Shown in pieces: positions 26,060 to 34,906 of a stretch of 64,000 bases of DNA. Each line of letters starts with the position of its first letter. The first letter of the stretch is position 1. The position numbers and the translations under genes are program-made. This stretch comes from CF-167 sp963695195 (GTDB lineage: Bacteria; Chloroflexota; Limnocylindria; QHBO01): assembly GCA_963695195.1 (NCBI GenBank), contig CAVOGE010000007.1:1803268-1867267 (forward strand), written 5' to 3'. Below the pieces are notes generated by a model. It was not told where the DNA came from and did not search any database. It worked only from the letters and a program-made list of their open reading frames with translations.

Positions 26060-27700
26060 TCACGCCCGATGAACCTCGTTCCCGTTGACGAGCGTCAGGA
26101 GTGATCGGATGTCGGCGACCGGGTCGTCCCCGGTCAGCAACGTGGTGAGATCCGTGCTCAGCACTGCCAGATCTCCAACCGCGCCCGGCCGGAGGTGCCC
26201 GACGTCCGTCCGGCCGGCGGCAACCGCCGGACCGGTTGTCATCGCCGCCAGGGCCGTCGCCGCATCGAGCGTCTCCGCGGGCCGCCAGTCGGACGCGCCA
26301 TCCCCGGGCATCCGTCGGTGCATGGCGGCGAACAGGGTGTGCCACGGATTCACCGATTCGATCGGCGCATCGGTACCGAAGGCCAGACGCGCCCCCGATG
26401 CCGCCAGCGACCGATATGCATAGGCGTCACCCAGACGGTCAGCCCAGCACGCCTCGGCCAGGTCGCGGTCCGAGGCACAGTGGATCGGCTGGATGCTGGC
26501 CGTCACGTCCAGCTCGCCGAATCGCGGGCGATCGGCCGCGCGGACCAGCTGCGCGTGTTCGATCCGATCGGGGGGCGCTTCGGGGGAGCGTGGGCCACCG
26601 TCCTCGAGGGCATCGAGCGCCATCGCCACCGCCCGGTCACCGATGGCATGCACGGCCGCCGAGATGCCCGTCAGCCTCCCGGCTCGAACGATCTTGGTGA
26701 GCGCCGCAGGAGTCAACCGAGCGATGCCCAGGCCCGCGCCATGCCCGCATGTGTATGGGCTGAAGAGCGCTGCAGTGCGCGAACCGAGGGCGCCGTCGGC
26801 GTAGGCCTTGGCCCATCCCCAGCGGAGCGTGCTCGTGTCCGCGACGACCGCGCCGCTGCGGATCCCAGCAGCCCCTGCCGCGACGATCGCGGCGCTGGGC
26901 AGGTTGACGCTGAGCCGCAGCCTGCCGTCGATGCGCTCCCGCAACGAGAGGATCAGCGACGCGCGGTCGCCCAGGAAGGCGTGGTCACCGACCCCATTTG
27001 TATCGGTCGTGTCACCCGCATCGGTGGCACCAGTGATTCCGAGCCTGGCCATGTCATCCAGCGTCTCGTCGAGTGCGGCCTCAAGCGCGGGGCCGCGCAG
27101 GCGATCCGCCACCGCTTCAACGAGGTCGGTGGCCGACTCGCGCAGGATTCCGGTCGGCACCCCGCTCTCGTCGCGCTCAATGCGACCGCCTGGAAGGTCG
27201 GACGATCCGGGCACGATGCCCGCGGCCGCCAGAGCCGCCGGTGAGGCCCATGCAGAGTGGGAATCGTGGGAGTAGAGCAGGACCGGGCGTCCTGCGCATG
27301 CGTCGACGAGTTCGTTGAGGTCGCGGCCGGCGAGCAGTTCCTCGGGCCAGCCGCGGCCGCGCAGCCAGCCACCCACCGGGAGCGCGTCTCCGGCTTCGCG
27401 TACGACGCCCAGCGCTTCCGCGAGGCGCTCGACCCCATCCAGGCGCACATCACGGCGTGCGCGAGCCAGGCCGATCAGGTGGAGGTGGAAGTCGTGGATC
27501 CCCGGGACGATGGCCGCCCTGCCGAAATCCACCACCCGCGCAGCACTCGTCGCTGCCAGGAGATCTGCTCGTCGCCCCACCGAGGTGACACGACCGTCCC
27601 CGATGGAGATCGCCTCGGCGGTCTCGACGCGCCCTCCGGGATCGAAGGCAACGACGACCTGTCCGCAGAGAATCGTGTCGGCGGAATGGCTAGGGCTCAC
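26060..27700 (-). CDS. amidohydrolase family protein (YtcJ-like)
   Basis: A 546-aa metal-dependent amidohydrolase of the YtcJ/amidohydrolase-3 group. It has IVPGIHDFHLHLIGLA (metal His pair), LRWGWAKAYADGALGSRTAA, VHAIGDRAVAMAL, IEHAQLV, and FGTDAPIESVNPW (active-site Asp). Such enzymes hydrolyse N-acyl or carbamate-type bonds; the substrate is unknown. Its start overlaps the end of the MFS gene by 11 bp, placing it last in a nine-gene operon. This suggests it acts on a compound moved by that transporter, which is inference. Confidence 0.88.
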   Translation of the reverse strand: MSPSHSADTILCGQVVVAFDPGGRVETAEAISIGDGRVTSVGRRADLLAATSAARVVDFGRAAIVPGIHDFHLHLIGLARARRDVRLDGVERLAEALGVVREAGDALPVGGWLRGRGWPEELLAGRDLNELVDACAGRPVLLYSHDSHSAWASPAALAAAGIVPGSSDLPGGRIERDESGVPTGILRESATDLVEAVADRLRGPALEAALDETLDDMARLGITGATDAGDTTDTNGVGDHAFLGDRASLILSLRERIDGRLRLSVNLPSAAIVAAGAAGIRSGAVVADTSTLRWGWAKAYADGALGSRTAALFSPYTCGHGAGLGIARLTPAALTKIVRAGRLTGISAAVHAIGDRAVAMALDALEDGGPRSPEAPPDRIEHAQLVRAADRPRFGELDVTASIQPIHCASDRDLAEACWADRLGDAYAYRSLAASGARLAFGTDAPIESVNPWHTLFAAMHRRMPGDGASDWRPAETLDAATALAAMTTGPAVAAGRTDVGHLRPGAVGDLAVLSTDLTTLLTGDDPVADIRSLLTLVNGNEVHRA

Positions 27701-29111
27701 CAGCCGCCGCCTGCTCCGCGACCGACGGCGGCTTGGAGGGTCGGCTGCGATGGAGTCCGGCCGCGGCGTTCCGGCGCCACGAAGCGACGCCGGCCCACAG
27801 GATGATCAGGCCAAGGAGACCCATCACCACCGGAATCCCGGAGCCCGGGAAGACGATGTTCAGCAGGTCCGCGCTTACTGGTGCCACCAGTACCGGAAGG
27901 AACGAGGCGACCGAGAGGAGCGTGTTGAGGATGCCAAAGATTCGGCCACGGACCTCGGCCGGCAGCTCTTCCTGGAGCGCCGTCTGGGCGGGAATCGCCA
28001 CGAAGGCGTACTCGACGCCAGCGGTCGTGGCGATCACCACGACCAGGGCAATGAGGGAGATGATCGGTGCCAGGGCCTCGGGCAGCGTCTGCTCGATCGG
28101 CTGGAAGGCGGGCGAGAGGAAGAAGGTGATCGGCTTCACGACGGCCAGCGCCAGCATGGTCACCCCCATCGCCAGCAGTCCGGAGTCGATCAGCAGCCGA
28201 CGGGGCAGGTTCTTGCCGTAGGCGTTGACGAAGAGGATCCCAACCACCGCACCGATCCCCGCCGGCCCCATCACGAAGAAGAAGTCGGCGGGGCGCAGGC
28301 GGAGGATGTCGGTGGCAAAGCCAGGGCCGATGGCACCCATCACACCGAGCAGGCTGCTGGCGATCCCCAGGTAGATGAGCGACCAGGCCGTCTTCGGATT
28401 GCTCTGCACGAATGCGAGCCCCTCGCGCACCTGCTCGAACACGGCCCGCAGCGCGCGGCTGGCCTCCGCCTCGCTCGGCACGCCGCGCACCTCGGGCTTG
28501 ACCGTCGGGAGCGGGATGATGGCGAGTGCGGCCAGGCCGAACATGATCGCGACCACGACGTAGACCGCCACCGCGCCGGCGGTGGTGAGCAGCAGTGGCC
28601 CCAGGAAGCCAAACCCGACCGCGAACGTGCCGGTCACGGTCAATACGAAGACCGAATTCGCCGCCATCAGGTGCCGGTGCTTCACGATGCGAGGCAGGGA
28701 GGTCAGCTCAGCAGGCGCGAAGAACGCGGTCACCGTGGCCACGAACAGGTTGATCACCAGGATCAGCGGTACGTTGGTCCCCACGAAGATGAACAGGACG
28801 ATACCGCCCGCGCGCAGGACATTCGATCCGAGCAGAATCAGGCGCGCATCGCTGCGCTCGACAAGCACGCCGGCGATGGCGCTGAAGGCGACAGCCGGGA
28901 CCAGGAAGGTCAGGATCAGCACCGCGTTGGCGGTGTTTGAGCCGGTCGCCGCCACAACCGTGGCCATGAGCGCCGCCAGGACCATGTTGCTGGCCAGCTG
29001 GCTCAGCAGTTGTGATGCCCACAGCAGCAGGAACGATCGGTTTCGGAAGACCGAACCGACGTCTGCAAGCGACTCGGGATCGAGGTCGCGGGAGAGGTCG
29101 ATGTGAGCCAT
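27690..29111 (-). CDS. MFS transporter (macrolide-efflux/enterobactin-exporter-like)
   Basis: A 473-aa protein with 12 predicted membrane segments. It begins FRNRSFLLLWASQLLSQLAS, the usual opening of the MFS_3/MefA-EntS group, and the loop ERSDARLILLGSNVLRAGG fits the motif-A region. Such proteins export small molecules with proton exchange. The start lies 3 bp after the DUF951 stop. Confidence 0.9.
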   Translation of the reverse strand: MAHIDLSRDLDPESLADVGSVFRNRSFLLLWASQLLSQLASNMVLAALMATVVAATGSNTANAVLILTFLVPAVAFSAIAGVLVERSDARLILLGSNVLRAGGIVLFIFVGTNVPLILVINLFVATVTAFFAPAELTSLPRIVKHRHLMAANSVFVLTVTGTFAVGFGFLGPLLLTTAGAVAVYVVVAIMFGLAALAIIPLPTVKPEVRGVPSEAEASRALRAVFEQVREGLAFVQSNPKTAWSLIYLGIASSLLGVMGAIGPGFATDILRLRPADFFFVMGPAGIGAVVGILFVNAYGKNLPRRLLIDSGLLAMGVTMLALAVVKPITFFLSPAFQPIEQTLPEALAPIISLIALVVVIATTAGVEYAFVAIPAQTALQEELPAEVRGRIFGILNTLLSVASFLPVLVAPVSADLLNIVFPGSGIPVVMGLLGLIILWAGVASWRRNAAAGLHRSRPSKPPSVAEQAAAGEP

Positions 29112-29114
29112 CGG

Positions 29115-29327
29115 TCAGCCTTCGCCTTCGGGTCCGCGCTCGCGATAGCCGGTAAAGCGCTGCTCGACGGTGAGACGGTCCATCAGGATGCGGTGCCCGC
29201 ACCCATGACAGACGAGCCCGATGTCGGCACCGAGGCGAACCACCCGCCACTCTCGGCTGCCGCACGGATGAAGCTTGCGCAGGGCGATCCGGTCTCCGAT
29301 CCGCAGGTCGATTGCGGCCACGCTCAC
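29115..29327 (-). CDS. DUF951 family protein
   Basis: A 70-aa DUF951 protein: LRIGDRIALRKLHPCGSREW, then RLGADIGLVCHGCGHRI. Three Cys plus His give a likely zinc site. DUF951 is widespread in Firmicutes and Chloroflexota and of unknown function. The GTG start overlaps the tldE stop (GTGA), so it is translated by coupling. Confidence 0.88.
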   Translation of the reverse strand: MSVAAIDLRIGDRIALRKLHPCGSREWRVVRLGADIGLVCHGCGHRILMDRLTVEQRFTGYRERGPEGEG

Positions 29328-30694
29328 GTTGCCTGCTCGGCGGCGGTGGCGCCGGTGAACCCGAATGCCGCGATCCGCAACGCGGGCACTCGGGCCGTGA
29401 TCCCCGAGTACTCTGCGGCCACCAGCCGCGTCTCCTCGCCGATCGCCTCGATCGCGCTGAAGGCCTCGGGGATCGACTGGCTGAAGCGCAGGTTGCGGAT
29501 CGGGCGCGTGATGCGTCCGTCCTCGATCAGGAACGTGCCGTCCTTGGTCATGCCGGTAAGGATGCCGCGTTTGGCATGCACGATGTTCACGTAGTGCAGC
29601 CGCGTCACCCACACGCCACGCTCGATGCCGCCCAGCATCGCCTCCTTCGAACTCGACCCGGGTGCCATGAACAGGTTCCACGCCATGGGCCCGAAGGCAT
29701 TCGGGGCGGGTAGCCCGTGGCCGGTCGACTGGGCGCCGGCACGCTGCGCCGTTGCCGTGTCGTGCACCACGGCCCGCGCCACCCCATCGACGATCAGGTC
29801 GACGCGGCGTTTCGGCATTCCTTCGAAGTCGATGGCAGTCGGCAGGCCGCTCGGATCGAGGCCGTCGTCCCAGATCGACGCGTTGGTGCCCATCACCTGC
29901 CGGCCAATCTCCATGAACGAGCGACCCTCCTCCACGGCCAGCGCCGAGAACCCGATCCACGACAGGTACTCGAGGATGGTGGCCACGGCATACTCCTCGA
30001 GGATCACCGGGTAGCTCCCCGGATCCAGGTCCTGGGCGTCGCGGCTGCGGAGTGCCTTGTCGGCCGCCTCCTCGCCGACCGCCGTCGCATCGATGGCTCG
30101 GACGTCGGTGCCAGTTGCCTGGGCGTAGCCGGAGGCGCCATTCCCGTCCATCATCACGGTCAGCAGCTTCGCCTGGGTAACCGTGTGGCTGTTCCACATT
30201 CCGCGGGAGTTGGCGACCGCGATCATGGCCGTCTCGGTGGAGAAGGCGCCGCTCGTCTCGAGACCCGCTGCGTCGCCGGCAACGATCACTGCCCTCGCCC
30301 CGACGGCGCGCATCTCCGGGCCGCTCCGCGCGGTTGCGTCGGCGAAGCCCAGGTCAGGCGGAGCGGTCGATGGCACCGGGCCGGTGAGCGGCGCGCCACC
30401 AGGGTTCGGCGTGGCGTGGCGGCAGATGGCAACCGCGCGTTCGGCGACCTCGCGAAGGCCATCCGCATCGGTCCTGTTGGTGGATGCCACGCCCGTTCGC
30501 CCGTCGTCCACCACGCGAACGCGGATGGTGGCATCGTGCTCGGCGACGTTCTGGTGGATGCGCGAGTTGGCGAACCGGGTCAACGCAGCGTCGCGAGACG
30601 TAAGAATCACCTCGGCCTCGCCCTCGCGGACCGAGGCCAGTGCCTGCTCCACCAGCGACTCGGCAGCGGCGCGGTCCCAGCGCGTGGCTACCAC
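29324..30694 (-). CDS. tldE: TldE/PmbA-family subunit of the TldD-TldE metalloprotease
   Basis: A 456-aa PmbA/TldE-type protein without the HExxxH zinc motif, as expected for the non-catalytic partner. Family blocks include VTRLHYVNIVHAKRGILTGM near the C-terminus, DGTFLIEDGRI and LRFSQSIPEAFSAIEAIG. TldD/TldE forms a chamber protease that trims unfolded peptides and matures some RiPPs and microcins. The GTG start lies within the last codons of tldD. Co-transcribed with DUF951 and the MFS transporter. Confidence 0.92.
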   Translation of the reverse strand: MVATRWDRAAAESLVEQALASVREGEAEVILTSRDAALTRFANSRIHQNVAEHDATIRVRVVDDGRTGVASTNRTDADGLREVAERAVAICRHATPNPGGAPLTGPVPSTAPPDLGFADATARSGPEMRAVGARAVIVAGDAAGLETSGAFSTETAMIAVANSRGMWNSHTVTQAKLLTVMMDGNGASGYAQATGTDVRAIDATAVGEEAADKALRSRDAQDLDPGSYPVILEEYAVATILEYLSWIGFSALAVEEGRSFMEIGRQVMGTNASIWDDGLDPSGLPTAIDFEGMPKRRVDLIVDGVARAVVHDTATAQRAGAQSTGHGLPAPNAFGPMAWNLFMAPGSSSKEAMLGGIERGVWVTRLHYVNIVHAKRGILTGMTKDGTFLIEDGRITRPIRNLRFSQSIPEAFSAIEAIGEETRLVAAEYSGITARVPALRIAAFGFTGATAAEQAT

Positions 30695-32154
30695 TGGCCG
30701 ACTCCGACCTGGACATTTCGGAAGCGAGCCGGTGCGGCGCCATGGCCGACGCGGTGGGTCTGCATCGGCTCGCCCTTCCCGCAATTCGGGAGCCCCCATA
30801 GCTTCCACTCAGACTCCCCGCAGATCGCATCACAGCTGCCCCAGAACTGCGGCGTGATGCCGGTATAGGTGGGGTTCTTGACCATCTGCCCCAGCCGTCC
30901 GTCCTTGATCAGCCATCCGATCTCGGTACCGAACTGAAAGTTCAGCCGACGATCATCGATGCTCCACGAGTGGTTGCTGGCCATGTAGATCCCGTCCCTG
31001 GTGTCCGCGATCAGGTCCTCGAGGGTACCAGCGGCGCCGGGCCGCAGGTTCACGTTGGTCATGCGAATCAGCGGGATGACGTTCCAGCCCGACGCCCGAC
31101 TGCTGCCCATGCTGCGTCGACCGATCAGTGGAGCCGTCTCACGGCTGGTGAGGTAGCCGACGAATCTCCCGGCCTCCACGATCGGCACGTTCTGCGCCGG
31201 GACGCCCTCGTCGTCAAACCCGAACGTGCCGAGGCCCCCGAGAACGGTTGCATCGGCGTCGATATTCACGATCGGACTGCCGTACTGCAGCCGATCGAGC
31301 TTGTCGAGCGTGAGGAAGGAGGTCCCGGCGAAGCTCGCCTCCATGCCCAGCACGCGGTCAAGTTCGATCGGGTGGCCGCACGATTCGTGCACCTGCAGCG
31401 CCAACTGCGACGAGCCGATGATCACCGTCATCCGTCCCGACGGGCACTGTGGCGCAGTCAGCAGAGCGACCGCCTCCTCCGCCAGTTGCTCTCCGTGGTC
31501 GGCAAGCCGGAGCGCGCGGATCGCCTCGAACCCTCCCGTCACGTGCTGGCCGCCGGCCGACTGCGGGAAGCTCCGGCGCTGCACCTCAGAATCGTTCGCA
31601 GCACTCGTCTCGATCCCGGCGCCGACCTCGAGGAGATCCTGCTCGATCCGCGCTCCGTCGGAGGAAGCGAAGATCTTCTCTTCTCGCCCAGATTCCATGC
31701 TGCTGCTGCGGACGTTGACGCCCGGCACCCGGGCCATCGCGGCGTCAGCCTCCATCAGGATCCGCAGCTTCTCGTCCAGCGGAACGGCGAATGGATCCTC
31801 GACGTACGGGGTGCGGTAGGTGGCCACCACGGGCGGCGTGTCGTCAAGCTGAATCGGCTCCCGCTGCGCAAGGGCGCTGGCTCGTGCGATGGCGACCGCC
31901 TCGCTCGCGACTCGTTCGACCTCGCCCGGCTCGAGGCGCGCGCTGCCGGAAAAGCCCCACGCGCCATCAACCAGCGCTCGAACGCCGAAGCCGGCCGACA
32001 GATTCGTCCCGGCCTCCTGGAGCGCGCCGTTCTTCACGGTCAGCGATTCGGTCCTTCGCTCCACGACGCGGACATCGACGTAGGCGGCACCGCGTTGCTG
32101 TGCGGTATCGAGTGCCCGATTGATCAGGTCGTCCACGGTTCCGGCGTCGTTCAC
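30688..32154 (-). CDS. tldD: TldD-family zinc metalloprotease subunit
   Basis: A 488-aa TldD protein with the catalytic zinc motif HESCGHPIE (HExxxH). It has the N-terminal domain AQQRGAAYVDVRVVERRTES and a late third-ligand region FWGSCDAICGESEWKLWG. It acts with TldE on small or unfolded peptides inside the cell. The GTG start overlaps the DUF881 stop (GTGA). Since the operon also encodes a peptide-type binding protein and a surface metallopeptidase, a role in peptide breakdown or maturation is plausible. Confidence 0.94.
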   Translation of the reverse strand: MNDAGTVDDLINRALDTAQQRGAAYVDVRVVERRTESLTVKNGALQEAGTNLSAGFGVRALVDGAWGFSGSARLEPGEVERVASEAVAIARASALAQREPIQLDDTPPVVATYRTPYVEDPFAVPLDEKLRILMEADAAMARVPGVNVRSSSMESGREEKIFASSDGARIEQDLLEVGAGIETSAANDSEVQRRSFPQSAGGQHVTGGFEAIRALRLADHGEQLAEEAVALLTAPQCPSGRMTVIIGSSQLALQVHESCGHPIELDRVLGMEASFAGTSFLTLDKLDRLQYGSPIVNIDADATVLGGLGTFGFDDEGVPAQNVPIVEAGRFVGYLTSRETAPLIGRRSMGSSRASGWNVIPLIRMTNVNLRPGAAGTLEDLIADTRDGIYMASNHSWSIDDRRLNFQFGTEIGWLIKDGRLGQMVKNPTYTGITPQFWGSCDAICGESEWKLWGLPNCGKGEPMQTHRVGHGAAPARFRNVQVGVGQW

Positions 32155-32822
32155 TCCCCCGCCTCTCCCACGGTCGGAACCAGCGACAGGCCGGTCGCGG
32201 GCAACTGGACCGATTCAGACTGGCGCACCTGGATGGTGGCGCTCACGAACAGCTTCAACTGGGAGATGATGCCACCTGGGCGTTCGACCGCGGCGAGCAG
32301 TCCTTCGGGTGACCCAATCGCCCGGAGCGAGAACCGCCTCCCGACATCGATTCCGTCCACCCGCAACGACAGCGCACCCTGGATCGCGACGGATCGGGCC
32401 GTGATCCGCACGTCATCCACGGCGATCGCCTCGGCACCGGCGTTGCGCAGCTCGTTGATCAGGTCGTTGAGCGCGATCGCGTCGAGGTCCCCGTCCACCG
32501 TCATGACGATGCCCTGGCCCTCGACCGGAGCGAGCGCGGCGAATGCGGTGATACGACGCAGATCCTCGCGGCTGACGTCGATCGCGCTCTGCCCCTGCGA
32601 TCCGAGCAGCGTGTACTCACGCACCTGTTCACGGATGTCGGCGAGGCCGGTTCGCAATTCGCGGTTGCGCTGGGTGAGCGTCTCGATCAGGGTGGACAGT
32701 TCCTGGGCAGAAAGGCGGGTCACCTCTGCTGGCCGGGACTGCGAGCGAAGCTGGCCGACCCCCAGGACGCCGATCACCATCGCCACTGCCACCAGGGAGT
32801 ACTGCGCTGCGCGTCCGCGCAT
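32151..32822 (-). CDS. DUF881 family membrane-anchored protein (second copy)
   Basis: A 223-aa protein with an N-terminal membrane helix (YSLVAVAMVIGVLGVG) and a coiled-coil stretch (LSTLIETLTQRNRELRTGLA). The extracytoplasmic DUF881 domain follows (GQGIVMTVDGDLDAIALND, then LINELRNAGAEAIAVDDVRI). In Actinobacteria DUF881 proteins lie in an operon near cell-division and envelope genes. Coupled by ATGA to the paralogue upstream and by GTGA to tldD. Confidence 0.88.
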   Translation of the reverse strand: MRGRAAQYSLVAVAMVIGVLGVGQLRSQSRPAEVTRLSAQELSTLIETLTQRNRELRTGLADIREQVREYTLLGSQGQSAIDVSREDLRRITAFAALAPVEGQGIVMTVDGDLDAIALNDLINELRNAGAEAIAVDDVRITARSVAIQGALSLRVDGIDVGRRFSLRAIGSPEGLLAAVERPGGIISQLKLFVSATIQVRQSESVQLPATGLSLVPTVGEAGE

Positions 32823-33574
32823 CACTGCACCCGCTCGGCGGGTACGGCCCATCGGAACCGGGTATTGCCGATGAACGCTGGCAGCTCGACCTCCAGCTGG
32901 GGGTCCGTGGCGAACTCAAGGCCGAAGAGCTCAATCCGCTGCCCAACGCGACCGCGGAACGCGACATCGAGCAGCAATCGATCGAGGAGCCCGTCGGCTC
33001 CGATCGCCTCGACACGGAACGGCGGCGACAGGAACGCCGTGTTGACCAGGACGGACGCACCGACACCGTAGATCGACGACGTCGCCACCAGCCGCTCGCC
33101 ATTGATGGCTATGCCCTCGGCTCCCGATGCCCACAGCCCTGCCACGATGTCCCGCAGGTCGTCCACGAGCACGATGAAATTGGTCGGGTTCTCGCCGGCC
33201 GGCACCACGCGGTTCGAGTCGGCGATCTCGATCACCACTCCCGGGCCGCGCATCCGCGTAAGGCCCGCCGCCAGGCGTGCCGCGGCCAGCTGGCTGTTCA
33301 ACTGGGCCAGTGCCGCCGATGAGGTGGTCGACGACTCCTGGAATCGCTGGACCTCGGCCTCGGCGATCCCGATCTGCTCGCGCAGCTCCGCCTGCTCCTG
33401 CTCGAGATCAAGCACGGCGCGTGCACCGGCCTGCTGAACGGAGGTCGTGAACTGGGCGCGCGCCAGGGATCCGTTCCACTGCGCGTATCCGACGAAGCCG
33501 ATGAGCGCCAGGGCGCCGCCCATGCTCGCCACCCACCCCCAGCGCAGACCGGCGCGAGCCGATCGCGAGGTCAC
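32822..33574 (-). CDS. DUF881 family membrane-anchored protein (first copy)
   Basis: A 250-aa paralogue of the next gene. It has an N-terminal helix (VASMGGALALIGFVGYAQW), a coiled coil (ARAVLDLEQEQAELREQIGI) and a DUF881 core (MRGPGVVIEIADSNRV, then FIVLVDDLRDIVAGLWASGA, EGIAINGERLV). The GTG at 33574 is chosen because it overlaps the stop of the peptidase gene (GTGA). Tandem DUF881 genes suggest the two proteins may form a heteromer through their coiled coils, which is inference. Confidence 0.88.
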   Translation of the reverse strand: MTSRSARAGLRWGWVASMGGALALIGFVGYAQWNGSLARAQFTTSVQQAGARAVLDLEQEQAELREQIGIAEAEVQRFQESSTTSSAALAQLNSQLAAARLAAGLTRMRGPGVVIEIADSNRVVPAGENPTNFIVLVDDLRDIVAGLWASGAEGIAINGERLVATSSIYGVGASVLVNTAFLSPPFRVEAIGADGLLDRLLLDVAFRGRVGQRIELFGLEFATDPQLEVELPAFIGNTRFRWAVPAERVQ

Positions 33575-34899
33575 GGGGAGCCCGCCTGGCGACGGCGACC
33601 GGCGCGTGCCATCGCCACCACCGCCCCGGTCGCCAGCCCAGCCACCACGATGAGCGCGATCCATGCCATGTCGTTGGTCGGCTGCGCGGGCGACCCTGAT
33701 GGGGCTGGTGAGGCGACCTCGCTCACGGTGGGCTCAGGCTCCGGCTCGGCGGAGAAGACCGGCTGTGGGGGCTTGTCGACATTCGAGGGCAGGATCGGGG
33801 CCGGGTCGATCGGCTGTGGGGCGGGCACCCCGAATGAGGCGAAGTAGTCCGCATACAGCTCGCTCGCCGCCTGCCCCGTCCCCGCCTCCAACGCCTCGTC
33901 GTCGCTTGCTCCGTTCTGCCACGCAGCCGCGATATCGGCGATGGCCCCTTCACCGTACTGATCGATGATCATCTGGACCATGGTGGCACCCTGCGCATAC
34001 GAGAGCCGTGCCGCAGCAGCGCCGATCGGGAACGACTCGCGGATCGCTCCAAAGGCGAGCAGGCCCCCGGAAGCCGCCGACGCGACCACGACACGCTCGG
34101 CCGCGGCGGTCTCCAACTCGGACCACGTGGCAAGTCCTTCGTTGAACCACGTGGCCGGCTCGTGGAACTGGTTGTCGGTCGCGTCCTGGAAGACGACATG
34201 AGTCACCTCATGCGTAATCGTGGTTTCGAGGAACGAGGTCGACCCCCCGCCGAGCCACATGAAGATGGTGCGCAGCCACGGGAAGGTCGCCGCCCCGGTC
34301 CACTCCCGAGCCCCGGGTCCGAGGGCGCCGAAAAAGTCGTCACGCGACCCGTACACGAAGATGTCGACCGGCCCTGCCAACGAATGGCCGAGCAGGTCCT
34401 CAGCGCGGGCCGCGGCTTCGGAAGATATCTCGCCGAAACGGCGCGCCGTGGTCTCCGCGTTGCCGTACCAGTGCACCGTCGCCTCGCCGAAGCGAGCCGT
34501 CCGCCAGCTGAGGCCGGGCCGGTCGTCGTCGTAGAGCAGGGTCCGGAGCGGACTCAAGGTCACGCGGCCGCCATCGATGGCGCGCCACTGGTAGTCGACG
34601 CGGGTGTTCGGCGTCAGCGACCGTGCCGCCGCGTCCCATCGGTAGCGCGCGGATGATCCCGTCGCAGTCACCGGCGCGACGAATGCCTCAGCCGAGCCCG
34701 TGAAGCGCAAGAGCAGCTCGAGACGGTCCGGCGCACCTCCGGGGAGTGCCACGTCAAAGACCATCTCGACCCCGTATGTCGCATCGGCGCTCTGGGTGCC
34801 GAAGCCACCGAAAGCGGCCGCCGGGCCCGGGCGAACAGCGGTGGCCACCATCGCGACCATGGCGACGATCGCTCCGATCCGTGTCGCGCGGACGCTCAT
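33571..34899 (-). CDS. peptidase MA family (gluzincin) membrane-anchored metalloprotease
   Basis: A 442-aa protein: a signal peptide, a beta domain of about 110 residues, and then a zincin domain with TTITHEVTHVVFQDATDN (HExxH) and the downstream ligand Glu in WFNEGLATWSELET. A Pro/Glu/Ser linker and one C-terminal membrane helix (IALIVVAGLATGAVVAMA) follow. The peptidase would sit outside the membrane. It follows the solute-binding-protein gene by 7 bp, so peptide processing and uptake may be linked. Confidence 0.88.
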   Translation of the reverse strand: MSVRATRIGAIVAMVAMVATAVRPGPAAAFGGFGTQSADATYGVEMVFDVALPGGAPDRLELLLRFTGSAEAFVAPVTATGSSARYRWDAAARSLTPNTRVDYQWRAIDGGRVTLSPLRTLLYDDDRPGLSWRTARFGEATVHWYGNAETTARRFGEISSEAAARAEDLLGHSLAGPVDIFVYGSRDDFFGALGPGAREWTGAATFPWLRTIFMWLGGGSTSFLETTITHEVTHVVFQDATDNQFHEPATWFNEGLATWSELETAAAERVVVASAASGGLLAFGAIRESFPIGAAAARLSYAQGATMVQMIIDQYGEGAIADIAAAWQNGASDDEALEAGTGQAASELYADYFASFGVPAPQPIDPAPILPSNVDKPPQPVFSAEPEPEPTVSEVASPAPSGSPAQPTNDMAWIALIVVAGLATGAVVAMARAGRRRQAGSP

Positions 34900-34906
34900 G
34901 GCCTGA

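Noticed and set aside
27315..28940. 541-codon plus-strand reading frame opposite the MFS gene
   Set aside because: It lies wholly antisense to a clear membrane transporter, is Glu/Arg/His-rich low-complexity, and arises from high-GC codon use.
30970..32874. 634-codon plus-strand frame
   Set aside because: Antisense to tldD and DUF881, with no recognisable domain and composition typical of GC-rich shadows.
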